The position numbers and the translations under genes were made by a program. The notes below the pieces were generated by a model. That model saw only the letters and a program-made list of their open reading frames with translations, had not been told where the DNA came from and searched no databases. Source: an uncultured Oscillibacter sp. (GTDB lineage Bacteria; Bacillota; Clostridia; Oscillospirales; Oscillospiraceae). Taken from it: a stretch of DNA of 14,819 nt. Shown piece by piece: positions 1 through 5,480 of the stretch (its first letter is position 1; each line of letters begins with the position of its first letter). The DNA lies in contig CAMMCS010000029.1 in the NCBI GenBank assembly GCA_946494635.1, forward strand, positions 1 through 14,819. The letters run 5' to 3'.

Positions 1-269
1 TCTGGCTCCACACCCAGAAGATCCACGGCTCCCATGTGATCCTCTGCACCGAGGGCCGGGAGGCGGACGACGACACCATCGTGGAGGCGGCCAAGCTGGC
101 GGCCTGGTTCTCCCAGGCCCGGGAGGGCGCCAATGTCCCCGTGGACTACACGATGGTGAAAAACGTGAAGAAGCCCGCCGGCGCCCGGCCCGGCATGGTG
201 ATCTACTCCACCTGCCGCACCGTGAACGTGACGCCGGAGGAGACGCTGGTCAAAAGGCTGAAGGCTTGA
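1..269 (+). CDS. rqcH: RqcH / NFACT family protein, C-terminal end (5' truncated by window)
   Basis: This is the 3' end of a gene that begins before the window; the reading frame is open from base 3 to a TGA at 267-269. The visible 88 residues match the C-terminal NFACT-R domain of RqcH (formerly annotated as fibronectin-binding protein A). They begin WLHTQKIHGSHVIL, then show the EAAKLAAWFSQAR helix, VPVDYT, and the KNVKKPAGARPGMVIY segment ending in TVNVTPEE. In this family RqcH binds stalled 50S subunits with peptidyl-tRNA and adds C-terminal alanine tails in ribosome-associated quality control; the NFACT-R domain is thought to contact RNA or the ribosome. Nothing abnormal is seen in the visible part. 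The family call is firm, but the N-terminal catalytic and coiled-coil parts lie outside the window. Confidence 0.9.
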   Translation, partial: WLHTQKIHGSHVILCTEGREADDDTIVEAAKLAAWFSQAREGANVPVDYTMVKNVKKPAGARPGMVIYSTCRTVNVTPEETLVKRLKA

Positions 270-292
270 ACGCAGCTGGATGAGAAAAGCGG

Positions 293-328
293 AAATGCCC
301 CGCCTCTACATGCAGAGGCGGGGCATTT
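293..328. terminator. Perfect 15-bp hairpin after rqcH, probable bidirectional terminator
   Basis: The arms at 293-307 and 314-328 are exact reverse complements (15 bp, GC-rich core, AAAT/ATTT ends) with the 6-base loop ACATGC. It starts 24 bases after the rqcH stop. There is no long T run on the plus side, only TTT within the arm, so efficiency as a Rho-independent terminator is uncertain. It also lies downstream of the convergent minus-strand DUF378 gene and could serve both. Confidence 0.75.
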
Positions 329-380
329 GATGCAGGAGACTGCCGCGCCGGTTCAGCCGTCCCGGAGCGGAGCGCCGCTC

Positions 381-605
381 TCAGGCGGTGTGCCGCGCGT
401 GGTCCGTCTCCTCACCGGAGGAGCGGAACAGCAGCGTGATGCACCACAGGCCCGCAAGGCCCACCAGCGCGTAGATCACCCGGGCGAGCAGAGCCATCTG
501 GCCGCCGAAGAGAAACGCCACGGTGTCAAAGCCGAACAGGCCGATGCCGCCCCAGTTCAGGGCGCCGATGATGGCCAGTGCCAGCGCAACTTTGTCGATC
601 AGCAT
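381..605 (-). CDS. DUF378 family small two-helix membrane protein
   Basis: This 74-aa protein matches the DUF378 (YuzA-like) family. The N-terminus LIDKVALALAIIGALNWG is followed by GLFGFDTVAFLFGG and then RVIYALVGLAGLW, the usual order and length for the family. Two hydrophobic helices are visible at about residues 5-24 and 38-60, with a short polar tail (RSSGEETDHARHTA). The ATG at 605 is chosen because a perfect AAAGGAGG lies just upstream on the minus strand (about 612-619). The molecular function of the family is unknown, and it is presumed to sit in the cytoplasmic membrane. The gene stands alone, divergent from thrH and convergent with rqcH. Confidence 0.85.
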   Translation of the reverse strand: MLIDKVALALAIIGALNWGGIGLFGFDTVAFLFGGQMALLARVIYALVGLAGLWCITLLFRSSGEETDHARHTA

Positions 606-652
606 GTGAAAACCTCCTTTGTGCTTTTCAGCGGGGATTCGGCGTTAGTGTA

Positions 653-698
653 TCCCCGGCGAAAGAATGTATGCGCCGGAGGCTTTTGCCGCCGGGGA
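653..698. repeat. Imperfect inverted repeat between DUF378 and thrH
   Basis: TCCCCGGCG-AAAG (653-665) is mirrored by CTTTT-GC-CGCCGGGGA (683-698). It forms about 13 pairs with a small bulge and a 17-base interior. It lies in the shared upstream region of the divergent DUF378 and thrH genes. It ends about 19 bases before the thrH -35 box and about 48 bases upstream of the DUF378 start. It could be an operator or part of the DUF378 leader RNA; the sequence alone does not decide. Confidence 0.45.
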
Positions 699-716
699 CA
701 AAATTTGCAAATCACA

Positions 717-745
717 TTGAAAGGCAGTGCGGAGTCATGTATAAT
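717..745 (+). promoter_or_regulatory. Sigma-A type promoter for thrH-DUF1015
   Basis: TTGAAA (717-722), a 17-base spacer and a perfect TATAAT (740-745). Expected transcription start is about 752, giving a leader of about 70 bases before the thrH ATG. This is the best-matching promoter in the window. Confidence 0.8.
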
Positions 746-824
746 CGAGAGGAGAATTGCGAAAGCGCGATTTGGGCGGCAGGGGCAGCCTGCGGCGGCC
801 ATTTTTGAAATAAGGAGAGTCACT

Positions 825-1424
825 ATGAATATCGTATGCTTGGATATGGAGGGCGTCCTGGTACCGGAGATCTGGATTGCGTTTGCGGAGGCCAGCGGCA
901 TCCCGGCACTGCGGCGCACCACCCGGGACGAGCCGGATTACGACAAACTGATGGCCTACCGGCTGGGGATCCTGAAAGAGCATGGCCTGGGACTGAAGGA
1001 GATCCAGGCCACCATCGCCACGATCGACCCGCTGCCCGGCGCCAAGGCGTTTCTGGACGAGCTGCGCTCCATCACCCAGGTGATTATTCTGAGCGACACC
1101 TTTGAGGAATTTGCAAAGCCCCTGATGGAAAAGCTGGGCTGGCCCACCATCTTCTGCAACTCCCTGGAGGTGGCCCCCGACGGCGAGATCACCGGCTACA
1201 GGATGCGGTGCGAGAAGTCCAAGCTTACCACAGTAAAGGCCCTCCAGTCCATCGGATACGACACCATCGCCAGCGGTGACAGCTTCAATGACCTTGGCAT
1301 GATCCAGGCCAGCAAGGCGGGCTTCCTCTTCAAGAGCACGGAGCAGATCAAGAGGGACTACCCACAGATCCCGGCCTACGAGGAGTTTGACGACCTGCTC
1401 TCCGCCATCAAGGCGGCACTGTGA
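825..1424 (+). CDS. thrH: Bifunctional phosphoserine phosphatase / homoserine phosphotransferase ThrH (HAD family)
   Basis: This 199-aa protein matches ThrH of Pseudomonas closely along its length. The start is CLDMEGVLVPEIWIAFAE, followed by TTRD.PDYD.LM and VIILSDTFEEFA. HAD motifs are in order: nucleophile Asp7 with Glu9 in DMEGV (ThrH enzymes carry D-x-E here), motif II Ser90-Asp91-Thr92, Lys131/Lys133, and motif IV GDSFND at 151-156. Known ThrH proteins dephosphorylate O-phosphoserine and can move the phosphate to homoserine, linking serine and threonine synthesis in the cytosol. The ATG at 825 is chosen because AAGGAG lies just upstream and homology starts there; the frame is open for a long way 5' of it without meaning. 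A DUF1015 gene follows 26 bases downstream, apparently in the same operon. Confidence 0.9.
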   Translation: MNIVCLDMEGVLVPEIWIAFAEASGIPALRRTTRDEPDYDKLMAYRLGILKEHGLGLKEIQATIATIDPLPGAKAFLDELRSITQVIILSDTFEEFAKPLMEKLGWPTIFCNSLEVAPDGEITGYRMRCEKSKLTTVKALQSIGYDTIASGDSFNDLGMIQASKAGFLFKSTEQIKRDYPQIPAYEEFDDLLSAIKAAL

Positions 1425-1450
1425 GGCGCCGGCGGGAAAGGAAACGCGAT

Positions 1451-2731
1451 ATGAACGAGAAATTCCAGAAGCTGGGCTTTTATCCCGCTGACATTCTGCT
1501 GCCGAAAAACGCGGACATGACGAAGTGGGCCGTGGTGGCCTGCGACCAGTTCACCTCCCAGCCGGAGTACTGGCAGGCGGTGGAGGATACGGTGGGGGAC
1601 GCCCCCTCCGCCCTCCGGCTGATCCTGCCGGAGGCCAGGCTGAACGACCCGGACGTGGACGACCGTATCGCCGCCATCAACGGCGCCATGAACCGTTATC
1701 TCGATGAGGAGGTGTTCCGGACCCTGCCGGCATCCCTGGTCTACATTGAACGGACCCAGTCCGACGGCAGGGTGCGCCACGGCCTCATCGGCATGATCGA
1801 CCTGGAGCAGTATGATTTTACCCCCGGCTCCGGCGCCCTGATCCGGGCCACGGAGGGGACGGTGCTCTCCCGCATCCCACCCCGGGTGCGGGTCCGGCAG
1901 GACGCCCCCATCGAGCTGCCCCATGTGATGCTGCTGATCGACGACCCGGACCGGACAGTGATCGAGCCCCTGACTGCCACGACCGGGACGATGGAGCAGC
2001 TGTACGACTTCGACCTTCAGCAGGGCGGCGGCCATCTGAAGGGCTGGAAGCTGACGGACGCGCAGATGGACACCGTGGCGGACGCCCTGACTGCCCTGTG
2101 CGCCCCGGAGGTCATGGAGAAGAAGTATGGCCTGAAGGACGCGGCAGCCCTGCTGTTTGCCGTGGGGGACGGCAACCACTCCCTGGCTACCGCCAAGCAG
2201 TGCTATGAGAACCTGAAAAAGGTGACGCCGGAGAGCGAGTGGGCCGCGCTGCCCGCCCGGTACGCCCTGGTGGAGGTGGTGAACAACCACGACGATGCCC
2301 TGCAGTTCGAGCCTATTCACCGGGTCCTCTTCGGCGTGGAGCCGGAGCAGGTGCTGGAGGCTCTGAAAGCCTATTATCCCGGCGCCCACGAGGGGGAGGG
2401 CGAGGGCCACACCATCGCCTACACCTATGCGGGCCATACCGGCTCTGTCACCGTGCCCCGGCCCAGGATGCAGCTGGCGGTGGGGACCCTCCAGGCCTTC
2501 CTGGACGCATATTTGAAAGAGCACGGCGGCGAGGTGGACTATATCCACGGCGATGCCGTCACCGACGAGCTGGGCAGCAAGCCCGGCAACATCGGCTTCA
2601 AGCTGCCGGCCATGGGCAAGGAGCAGCTGTTCAAGACCGTTATGGCCGACGGCGTCCTGCCCCGGAAGACTTTCTCCATGGGCCACGCCCAGGACAAGCG
2701 GTACTATGTGGAGGCCCGGAAGATCAGATAA
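1451..2731 (+). CDS. DUF1015 family protein
   Basis: This 426-aa protein is of the usual length for the DUF1015 family. It begins with the characteristic segment FYPADILLPK, then WAVVACDQFTSQPEYW. The most conserved part of the family, GDGNHSLATAK, lies at residues 239-249. The region LGSKPGNIGFKLP and a C-terminal GVLPRKTFSMGHA box are also typical. No signal peptide or membrane segment is seen. The ATG at 1451 has AAAGGAA about 8 bases upstream. No enzymatic activity is firmly established for this family, to my knowledge. From memory, DUF1015 genes often sit next to serine biosynthesis genes, and here the neighbour is a phosphoserine phosphatase. A role in serine/phosphoserine metabolism is therefore an attractive inference but is not shown. 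Confidence 0.88.
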   Translation: MNEKFQKLGFYPADILLPKNADMTKWAVVACDQFTSQPEYWQAVEDTVGDAPSALRLILPEARLNDPDVDDRIAAINGAMNRYLDEEVFRTLPASLVYIERTQSDGRVRHGLIGMIDLEQYDFTPGSGALIRATEGTVLSRIPPRVRVRQDAPIELPHVMLLIDDPDRTVIEPLTATTGTMEQLYDFDLQQGGGHLKGWKLTDAQMDTVADALTALCAPEVMEKKYGLKDAAALLFAVGDGNHSLATAKQCYENLKKVTPESEWAALPARYALVEVVNNHDDALQFEPIHRVLFGVEPEQVLEALKAYYPGAHEGEGEGHTIAYTYAGHTGSVTVPRPRMQLAVGTLQAFLDAYLKEHGGEVDYIHGDAVTDELGSKPGNIGFKLPAMGKEQLFKTVMADGVLPRKTFSMGHAQDKRYYVEARKIR

Positions 2732-2756
2732 GATTTTCCTTCCCCGGATGCGAAAG

Positions 2757-2785
2757 CGCCGCAGGCTTTGCCTGCGGCGTTTTTT
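2757..2785 (+). terminator. Rho-independent terminator of thrH-DUF1015
   Basis: A perfect 10-bp stem (2757-2766 with 2770-2779, CGCCGCAGGC/GCCTGCGGCG), a TTT loop and six T residues at 2780-2785. It starts 26 bases after the DUF1015 stop. Confidence 0.93.
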
Positions 2786-3128
2786 CAGACGGTGCGGCTG
2801 TGCAGCACATGCGTCGTCGGATCGGTTTCTCATCGGGGTCCTTTTTCGGCGGATCTGCCGTGATCCAAAACGCCGGTAGGGCAACGATCCGGGCAAGAAA
2901 CAGAAAGGCGGCGATGTCCGCGGGGGAGAATGCGGGGGCCTCCCGGATCATCCCCAGTTGGCAGATCTTTGGCTCCGATCCCTATGTGGCTGGCGGCCAG
3001 CGCGAACGCCGAGCAGGGGAGCCAGCTCGCCTTTGTATGGCCCGCCGCAGGGAGTAGCCTGCCAGGCCATGGAGAGCCAAAGGGCCCGGGGCTCCTGCCG
3101 GGCCATCCCGGGAGATGGAGAGGGGAAA
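2786..3128. other. Intergenic stretch with no defensible gene
   Basis: No reading frame here has both a ribosome binding site and a convincing protein composition. On the minus strand, short hydrophobic runs appear in different frames (for example IAAFLFLARIVALPAFW near 2870-2920 and CSAFALAAS near 2990-3015). This could be the remains of a decayed membrane-protein gene or chance. Small dyads occur, such as GGCCCGG...CCGGGCC around 3083-3104 and CCATC...GATGG around 3103-3118. I see no transposase, attachment site or tandem repeat. Confidence 0.5.
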
Positions 3129-3286
3129 TCAAGCCATGACGGCCAGGAGGATCAGGCAGCAGGCCAGCGGGTTTAAGACCCTGAGGGGCAGGGGGATCTT
3201 GCCGTCGGCATAGAGGCGGACAGCAGGGACGGGACGCCGGCGCAGACGGCCGCAACCAGCGCCGGCACCAGAAACAACCGAACCAT
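3129..3286 (-). pseudogene. Frameshifted small two-helix membrane ORF
   Basis: The minus-strand ATG at 3286 has a G-rich ribosome binding site (AGGGGG) a few bases upstream and opens with the hydrophobic MVRLFLVPALVAAVCAG. In this frame it stops after 37 codons (TAA at 3175-3173) with a low-complexity tail. From about 3220 a different frame reads RLYADGKIPLPLRVLN and then PLACCLILLAVMA before a TGA at 3129. Joining the two frames by a single shift near 3215-3225 gives a sensible protein of about 52 aa with two helices and a basic loop. This suggests a recently broken gene, since its promoter and start are intact. I do not recognise the family. Alternatively, the 37-codon frame alone is the gene, or the match is chance. 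Confidence 0.35.
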
Positions 3287-3339
3287 ATGGATCCCCCTGC
3301 TCCGGAAGCCCGTTTTTTGCAGCCGGGCGGAAGACGCTG

Positions 3340-3368
3340 TTTATATCACACGGCAGAGCAGTTTACAA
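3340..3368 (-). promoter_or_regulatory. Promoter for the frameshifted minus-strand ORF
   Basis: On the minus strand, TTGTAA (3368-3363), a 17-base spacer and TATAAA (3345-3340), with an extended -10 (TGA directly before TATAAA). Expected start is about 3333, some 47 bases before the ATG at 3286. Confidence 0.6.
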
Positions 3369-3422
3369 GCAGTCCCGCGGCGAAAGGGCAACGGCCAGGG
3401 GGCGCGGCGCCCCGATACAGCA

Positions 3423-3448
3423 AAAGCCGCGGGCATGCCCGCGGCTTT
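3423..3448 (-). terminator. Palindromic terminator of the 47-aa membrane protein gene
   Basis: A perfect 26-base palindrome (arms 3423-3435 and 3436-3448, core GCCGCGGGC/GCCCGCGGC). On the minus strand it is followed by TTTT. It lies 15 bases beyond the stop codon of the minus-strand gene at 3464. It would form a hairpin with a minimal CATG loop. The T run is short, so strength is uncertain. Confidence 0.7.
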
Positions 3449-3463
3449 CCGAAGGGAACACAC

Positions 3464-3607
3464 TCAGAACATACCCCTCCTTCTCCGGAATTTCTGGATG
3501 GCTTCGTACGCAAAATAGAGCACAGCGACGGACAGGATCGTGACCACCGGCAGGAACAGCATGGCGTATAGCACCGTGCTCCCGCTCAAATATAGAAGGT
3601 CCAGCAT
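3464..3607 (-). CDS. 47-aa single-pass membrane protein, unknown family
   Basis: This is a short minus-strand gene, ATG at 3607 to TGA at 3464-3466, with AAAGGAG 7 bases upstream of the ATG. The protein starts MLDLLYLSGS and has one strongly hydrophobic helix (about residues 11-34, including AMLFLPVVTILSVAVLYFAY). It ends with a basic tail, KFRRRRGMF, which predicts a cytoplasmic C-terminus by the positive-inside rule. A promoter (3682-3710) and a palindromic terminator (3423-3448) frame it as a complete monocistronic unit. I do not recognise the family. Small hydrophobic proteins with a charged tail include type I toxins, regulators of membrane complexes and sporulation peptides; none can be chosen here. 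An overlapping 97-codon frame starting at 3656 is less protein-like and reads through the terminator. Confidence 0.6.
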   Translation of the reverse strand: MLDLLYLSGSTVLYAMLFLPVVTILSVAVLYFAYEAIQKFRRRRGMF

Positions 3608-3675
3608 ACAATGCTCCTTTCTGGCACCGTTTGGGCGGACTGCCCAAACATTTCATTCCACCTCCTCCATTCTGT
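3608..3675 (-). promoter_or_regulatory. Structured leader of the 47-aa membrane protein gene
   Basis: Between the expected transcription start (about 3675) and the ATG at 3607, the minus-strand leader holds a strong Shine-Dalgarno-like GGAGGAGG (about 3660-3667). That site precedes an ATG at 3656 in the wrong frame for the membrane protein. A perfect 8-bp hairpin follows (GTTTGGGC/GCCCAAAC, 3629-3649, 5-base loop), then the AAAGGAG used by the membrane protein. A five-codon ORF (3653-3670, MEEVE) overlaps the 3656 ATG. This could be an upstream-ORF or translation-control arrangement; that is inference. Confidence 0.4.
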
Positions 3676-3681
3676 GTATAA

Positions 3682-3710
3682 ATTGTACCATATTTTTTCC
3701 GGAAAGGGAA
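3682..3710 (-). promoter_or_regulatory. Extended -10 promoter for the 47-aa membrane protein gene
   Basis: On the minus strand, TACAAT (3687-3682) is preceded by TGG, an extended -10. The -35 17 bases further up is weak (TTCCCT, 3710-3705). The spacer contains the palindrome TTTCCGGAAA (3696-3705). Confidence 0.55.
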
Positions 3711-3760
3711 GCGCTTTTTGCAAATTCCCCAAAATTTTAGAGGCAGCCCCGGCGCTGCCC

Positions 3761-3789
3761 TTTCCCGGCCGGGAAAACCATGATATACT
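3761..3789 (+). promoter_or_regulatory. ispE promoter with 16-bp palindrome (candidate operator)
   Basis: The -10 is TATACT (3784-3789), preceded by TGA, an extended -10. The -35 position (TTTCCC, 3761-3766) matches poorly. A perfect 16-base palindrome, TTTCCCGGCCGGGAAA (3761-3776), covers the -35 and half the spacer, where a repressor or activator could bind. Expected start is about 3796, immediately before the ribosome binding site, so the leader is very short. Confidence 0.55.
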
Positions 3790-3811
3790 GATAAAAACTG
3801 GAGGTGGGAGC

Positions 3812-4690
3812 ATGGGAGCCATCACCCTGCGGGCCCCGGCCAAGATCAATCTGACACTGGACATTCTGGGCAAACGTCCTGACGGCTATCACGACATGCG
3901 AATGGTAATGCAGGCGGTCTCGCTGGGAGATACAGTGACCGTGAGCGAGGCCGGGGAGGGTTTCTCCCTGTCAGCGGAGGGGATCGACCTTCCGGCCGGG
4001 AAGGTCACGCTGGAACAGCAGGCGGCAGAGGCATTTTTCCGCGCCCTGAACCGCCCCATGCCGGGGCTGCGGGTCCTGCTTGAAAAGCGCGTACCCGCCT
4101 ATGCGGGCTTGGGAGGCGGCAGCGCGGACGCGGCGGCGGTGCTGCGGTGTCTGCGGAGGCTGTACGCGCCGGAGCTGCCCCGTGAGGCCCTGGAGGAAAT
4201 TGGCCTGTCTGTCGGCAGCGACGTGCCCTTCTGCGTCCGGGGCGGCACCTGTCTGGCAGAGGGGCGGGGCGAGATCCTGACAGATCTTCCGCCGCTGCCG
4301 GACTGTGCGATTATTTTATGTAAACCAAACTTCGGCCTGCCGACTCCGGAGCTGTTCCGGCGCGTGGACGGGGCGGATCTGGGCACCCGGCCGGATCCTG
4401 CCGCCATGGGCGCCGCCCTGGAGCGGGGGGAACTCTCCTCCGCGGCGGCCTGCTTGGGCAACGTGTTTGAGCGTGTGCTGACGGAGCAGGAGGGGGCGGA
4501 GATCCGATCCATCAAAGACCTTCTCCTCCGGGGCGGCGCCCTGGGGGCGGCCATGAGCGGCTCCGGCCCCACGGTCTACGGCCTGTTTGACCATCCGGAC
4601 AGGGCCGCGCAGGCCCTGGAGCTTCTGAAGGGACGCTATCGGGAGACGTACCTGGCACATCCGGTGAAAAAATTCAGCCAAGCGGAATAA
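3812..4690 (+). CDS. ispE: 4-diphosphocytidyl-2-C-methyl-D-erythritol kinase IspE
   Basis: This 292-aa GHMP kinase catalyses the ATP-dependent phosphorylation of CDP-methylerythritol in the cytosolic MEP route to isoprenoids. The family motifs are in order. APAKINLTLDI with Lys11 and RPDGYHDMRMVMQ are at the N-terminus. The glycine-rich ATP loop GLGGGSADAAA follows, with Asp106. Then come GSDVPFCVRGG with the likely catalytic Asp137 and GAAMSGSGPTVYGLF near the C-terminus. Length is normal for IspE. The ATG at 3812 follows GGAGGT (3800-3805); the frame is open upstream, but the promoter and homology fix this start. spoIIR follows 71 bases downstream, and no terminator is visible between them, so co-transcription is possible. 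Confidence 0.95.
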   Translation: MGAITLRAPAKINLTLDILGKRPDGYHDMRMVMQAVSLGDTVTVSEAGEGFSLSAEGIDLPAGKVTLEQQAAEAFFRALNRPMPGLRVLLEKRVPAYAGLGGGSADAAAVLRCLRRLYAPELPREALEEIGLSVGSDVPFCVRGGTCLAEGRGEILTDLPPLPDCAIILCKPNFGLPTPELFRRVDGADLGTRPDPAAMGAALERGELSSAAACLGNVFERVLTEQEGAEIRSIKDLLLRGGALGAAMSGSGPTVYGLFDHPDRAAQALELLKGRYRETYLAHPVKKFSQAE

Positions 4691-4761
4691 GATCCGCGGG
4701 ATCTGTCCATGATGGAAGAAACGGGCCGCGCGGGGCCCAGAGTGCAAAGGACGGATCCATT

Positions 4762-5397
4762 ATGAAAAAGAGCAGACGGCGGGGCCTTGCCCTGAGCCTT
4801 TTGGAGCTGGCGCTGCTGATCGGCGTCACGGTGTTTCTGCTGACCAGCGCCTGGGCCGCCAACACCCAGGACGCTCTGGCGGAGAAGGTGGTGCGGCTCC
4901 ATGTGATAGCCAACTCCGATACAGAGGCGGATCAGGCGCTGAAGCTGAAGGTCCGGGATGCGGTGCTGGCCCGGACGACAGAGATCCTGGAGCAGTCGGC
5001 AGACCGGGCGGAGGCGGAAGCCCTGCTGCGGGAGGCGCTGCCGGAGCTGGAGCGGATTGCAGAAGAGACCGTCCGGGCGGAGGGCGGCGATGACCCGGTG
5101 ACGGCGGAGCTGGCTGAGGCCAGCTTTCCCACCAAGGAGTATGACGGCTTTGCCCTGCCTGCCGGAAAGTACCTGGCCCTGCGGATTGTCATTGGAGCGG
5201 GGGCCGGGCAGAACTGGTGGTGCGTCGTATTCCCGCCCCTGTGTACCGCTGCGGCGGAGGAGGTGCCTGAGACGGCGCTGGCCGCCGGGCTGACAGAGGA
5301 TCAGGTATCCCTCATCACCGAGGAGGACGGCGGCTATGTGCTGAAGTTCAAGGTGGTGGAGTGGTGGGAATCCCTGCGGGAGCGGATCAACGGATAA
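4762..5397 (+). CDS. spoIIR: Stage II sporulation protein R (SpoIIR)
   Basis: This 211-aa protein is similar in length to known SpoIIR. After a basic start (KKSRRR) there is a signal or anchor helix (about residues 8-30). Two hallmark blocks follow: VVRLHVIANSDTEADQALKLKVRD (about residues 36-59, only partly variable) and QNWWCVVFPPLC (150-161). SpoIIR is made in the forespore under sigma-F and acts in the intermembrane space to trigger SpoIIGA-dependent processing of pro-sigma-E in the mother cell. The ATG at 4762 has AAAGGA about 10 bases upstream. I could not find a convincing sigma-F promoter in the 71-base gap or the end of ispE. The gene marks the organism as an endospore former or descendant of one. 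Confidence 0.95.
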   Translation: MKKSRRRGLALSLLELALLIGVTVFLLTSAWAANTQDALAEKVVRLHVIANSDTEADQALKLKVRDAVLARTTEILEQSADRAEAEALLREALPELERIAEETVRAEGGDDPVTAELAEASFPTKEYDGFALPAGKYLALRIVIGAGAGQNWWCVVFPPLCTAAAEEVPETALAAGLTEDQVSLITEEDGGYVLKFKVVEWWESLRERING

Positions 5398-5410
5398 ACG
5401 GATAAACGGA

Positions 5411-5455
5411 ACCAGCAGCATGTCCGATGCTCTTCGGACATACTGCTGGTTTTTT
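5411..5455 (+). terminator. Rho-independent terminator of spoIIR
   Basis: A 17-base arm (5411-5427) pairs with 5434-5450 with a single internal C/A mismatch (5419/5442) and a 6-base loop, then six T residues (5450-5455). It begins 14 bases after the spoIIR stop. Confidence 0.95.
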
Positions 5456-5480
5456 GCGTGTCTCAGCCGCCGGTGAAAGG

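Noticed and set aside
327..824. Open frame extending thrH upstream by about 166 codons
   Set aside because: ThrH homology, the ribosome binding site and the promoter at 717-745 all place the start at 825; the upstream part runs opposite the DUF378 gene.
1376..2896. Long minus-strand open frame opposite thrH/DUF1015
   Set aside because: It is the shadow of a GC-rich gene, rich in H, G, P, R and L without domain features; the plus-strand DUF1015 protein is clearly real.
2724..2951. 75-codon minus-strand frame with one hydrophobic run
   Set aside because: It has no convincing ribosome binding site and runs through the DUF1015 terminator hairpin; at most a gene remnant.
3363..3656. 97-codon minus-strand frame with a strong Shine-Dalgarno, overlapping the 47-aa gene
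   Set aside because: Its product is compositionally unlike a protein (P/R/H/C-rich) and it reads through the palindromic terminator; kept only as a possible leader ORF.
5391..5410. Short direct repeat CGGATAAA around the spoIIR stop
   Set aside because: Only two to three units of 8 bases at the stop codon; likely a small slippage duplication with no evident role.
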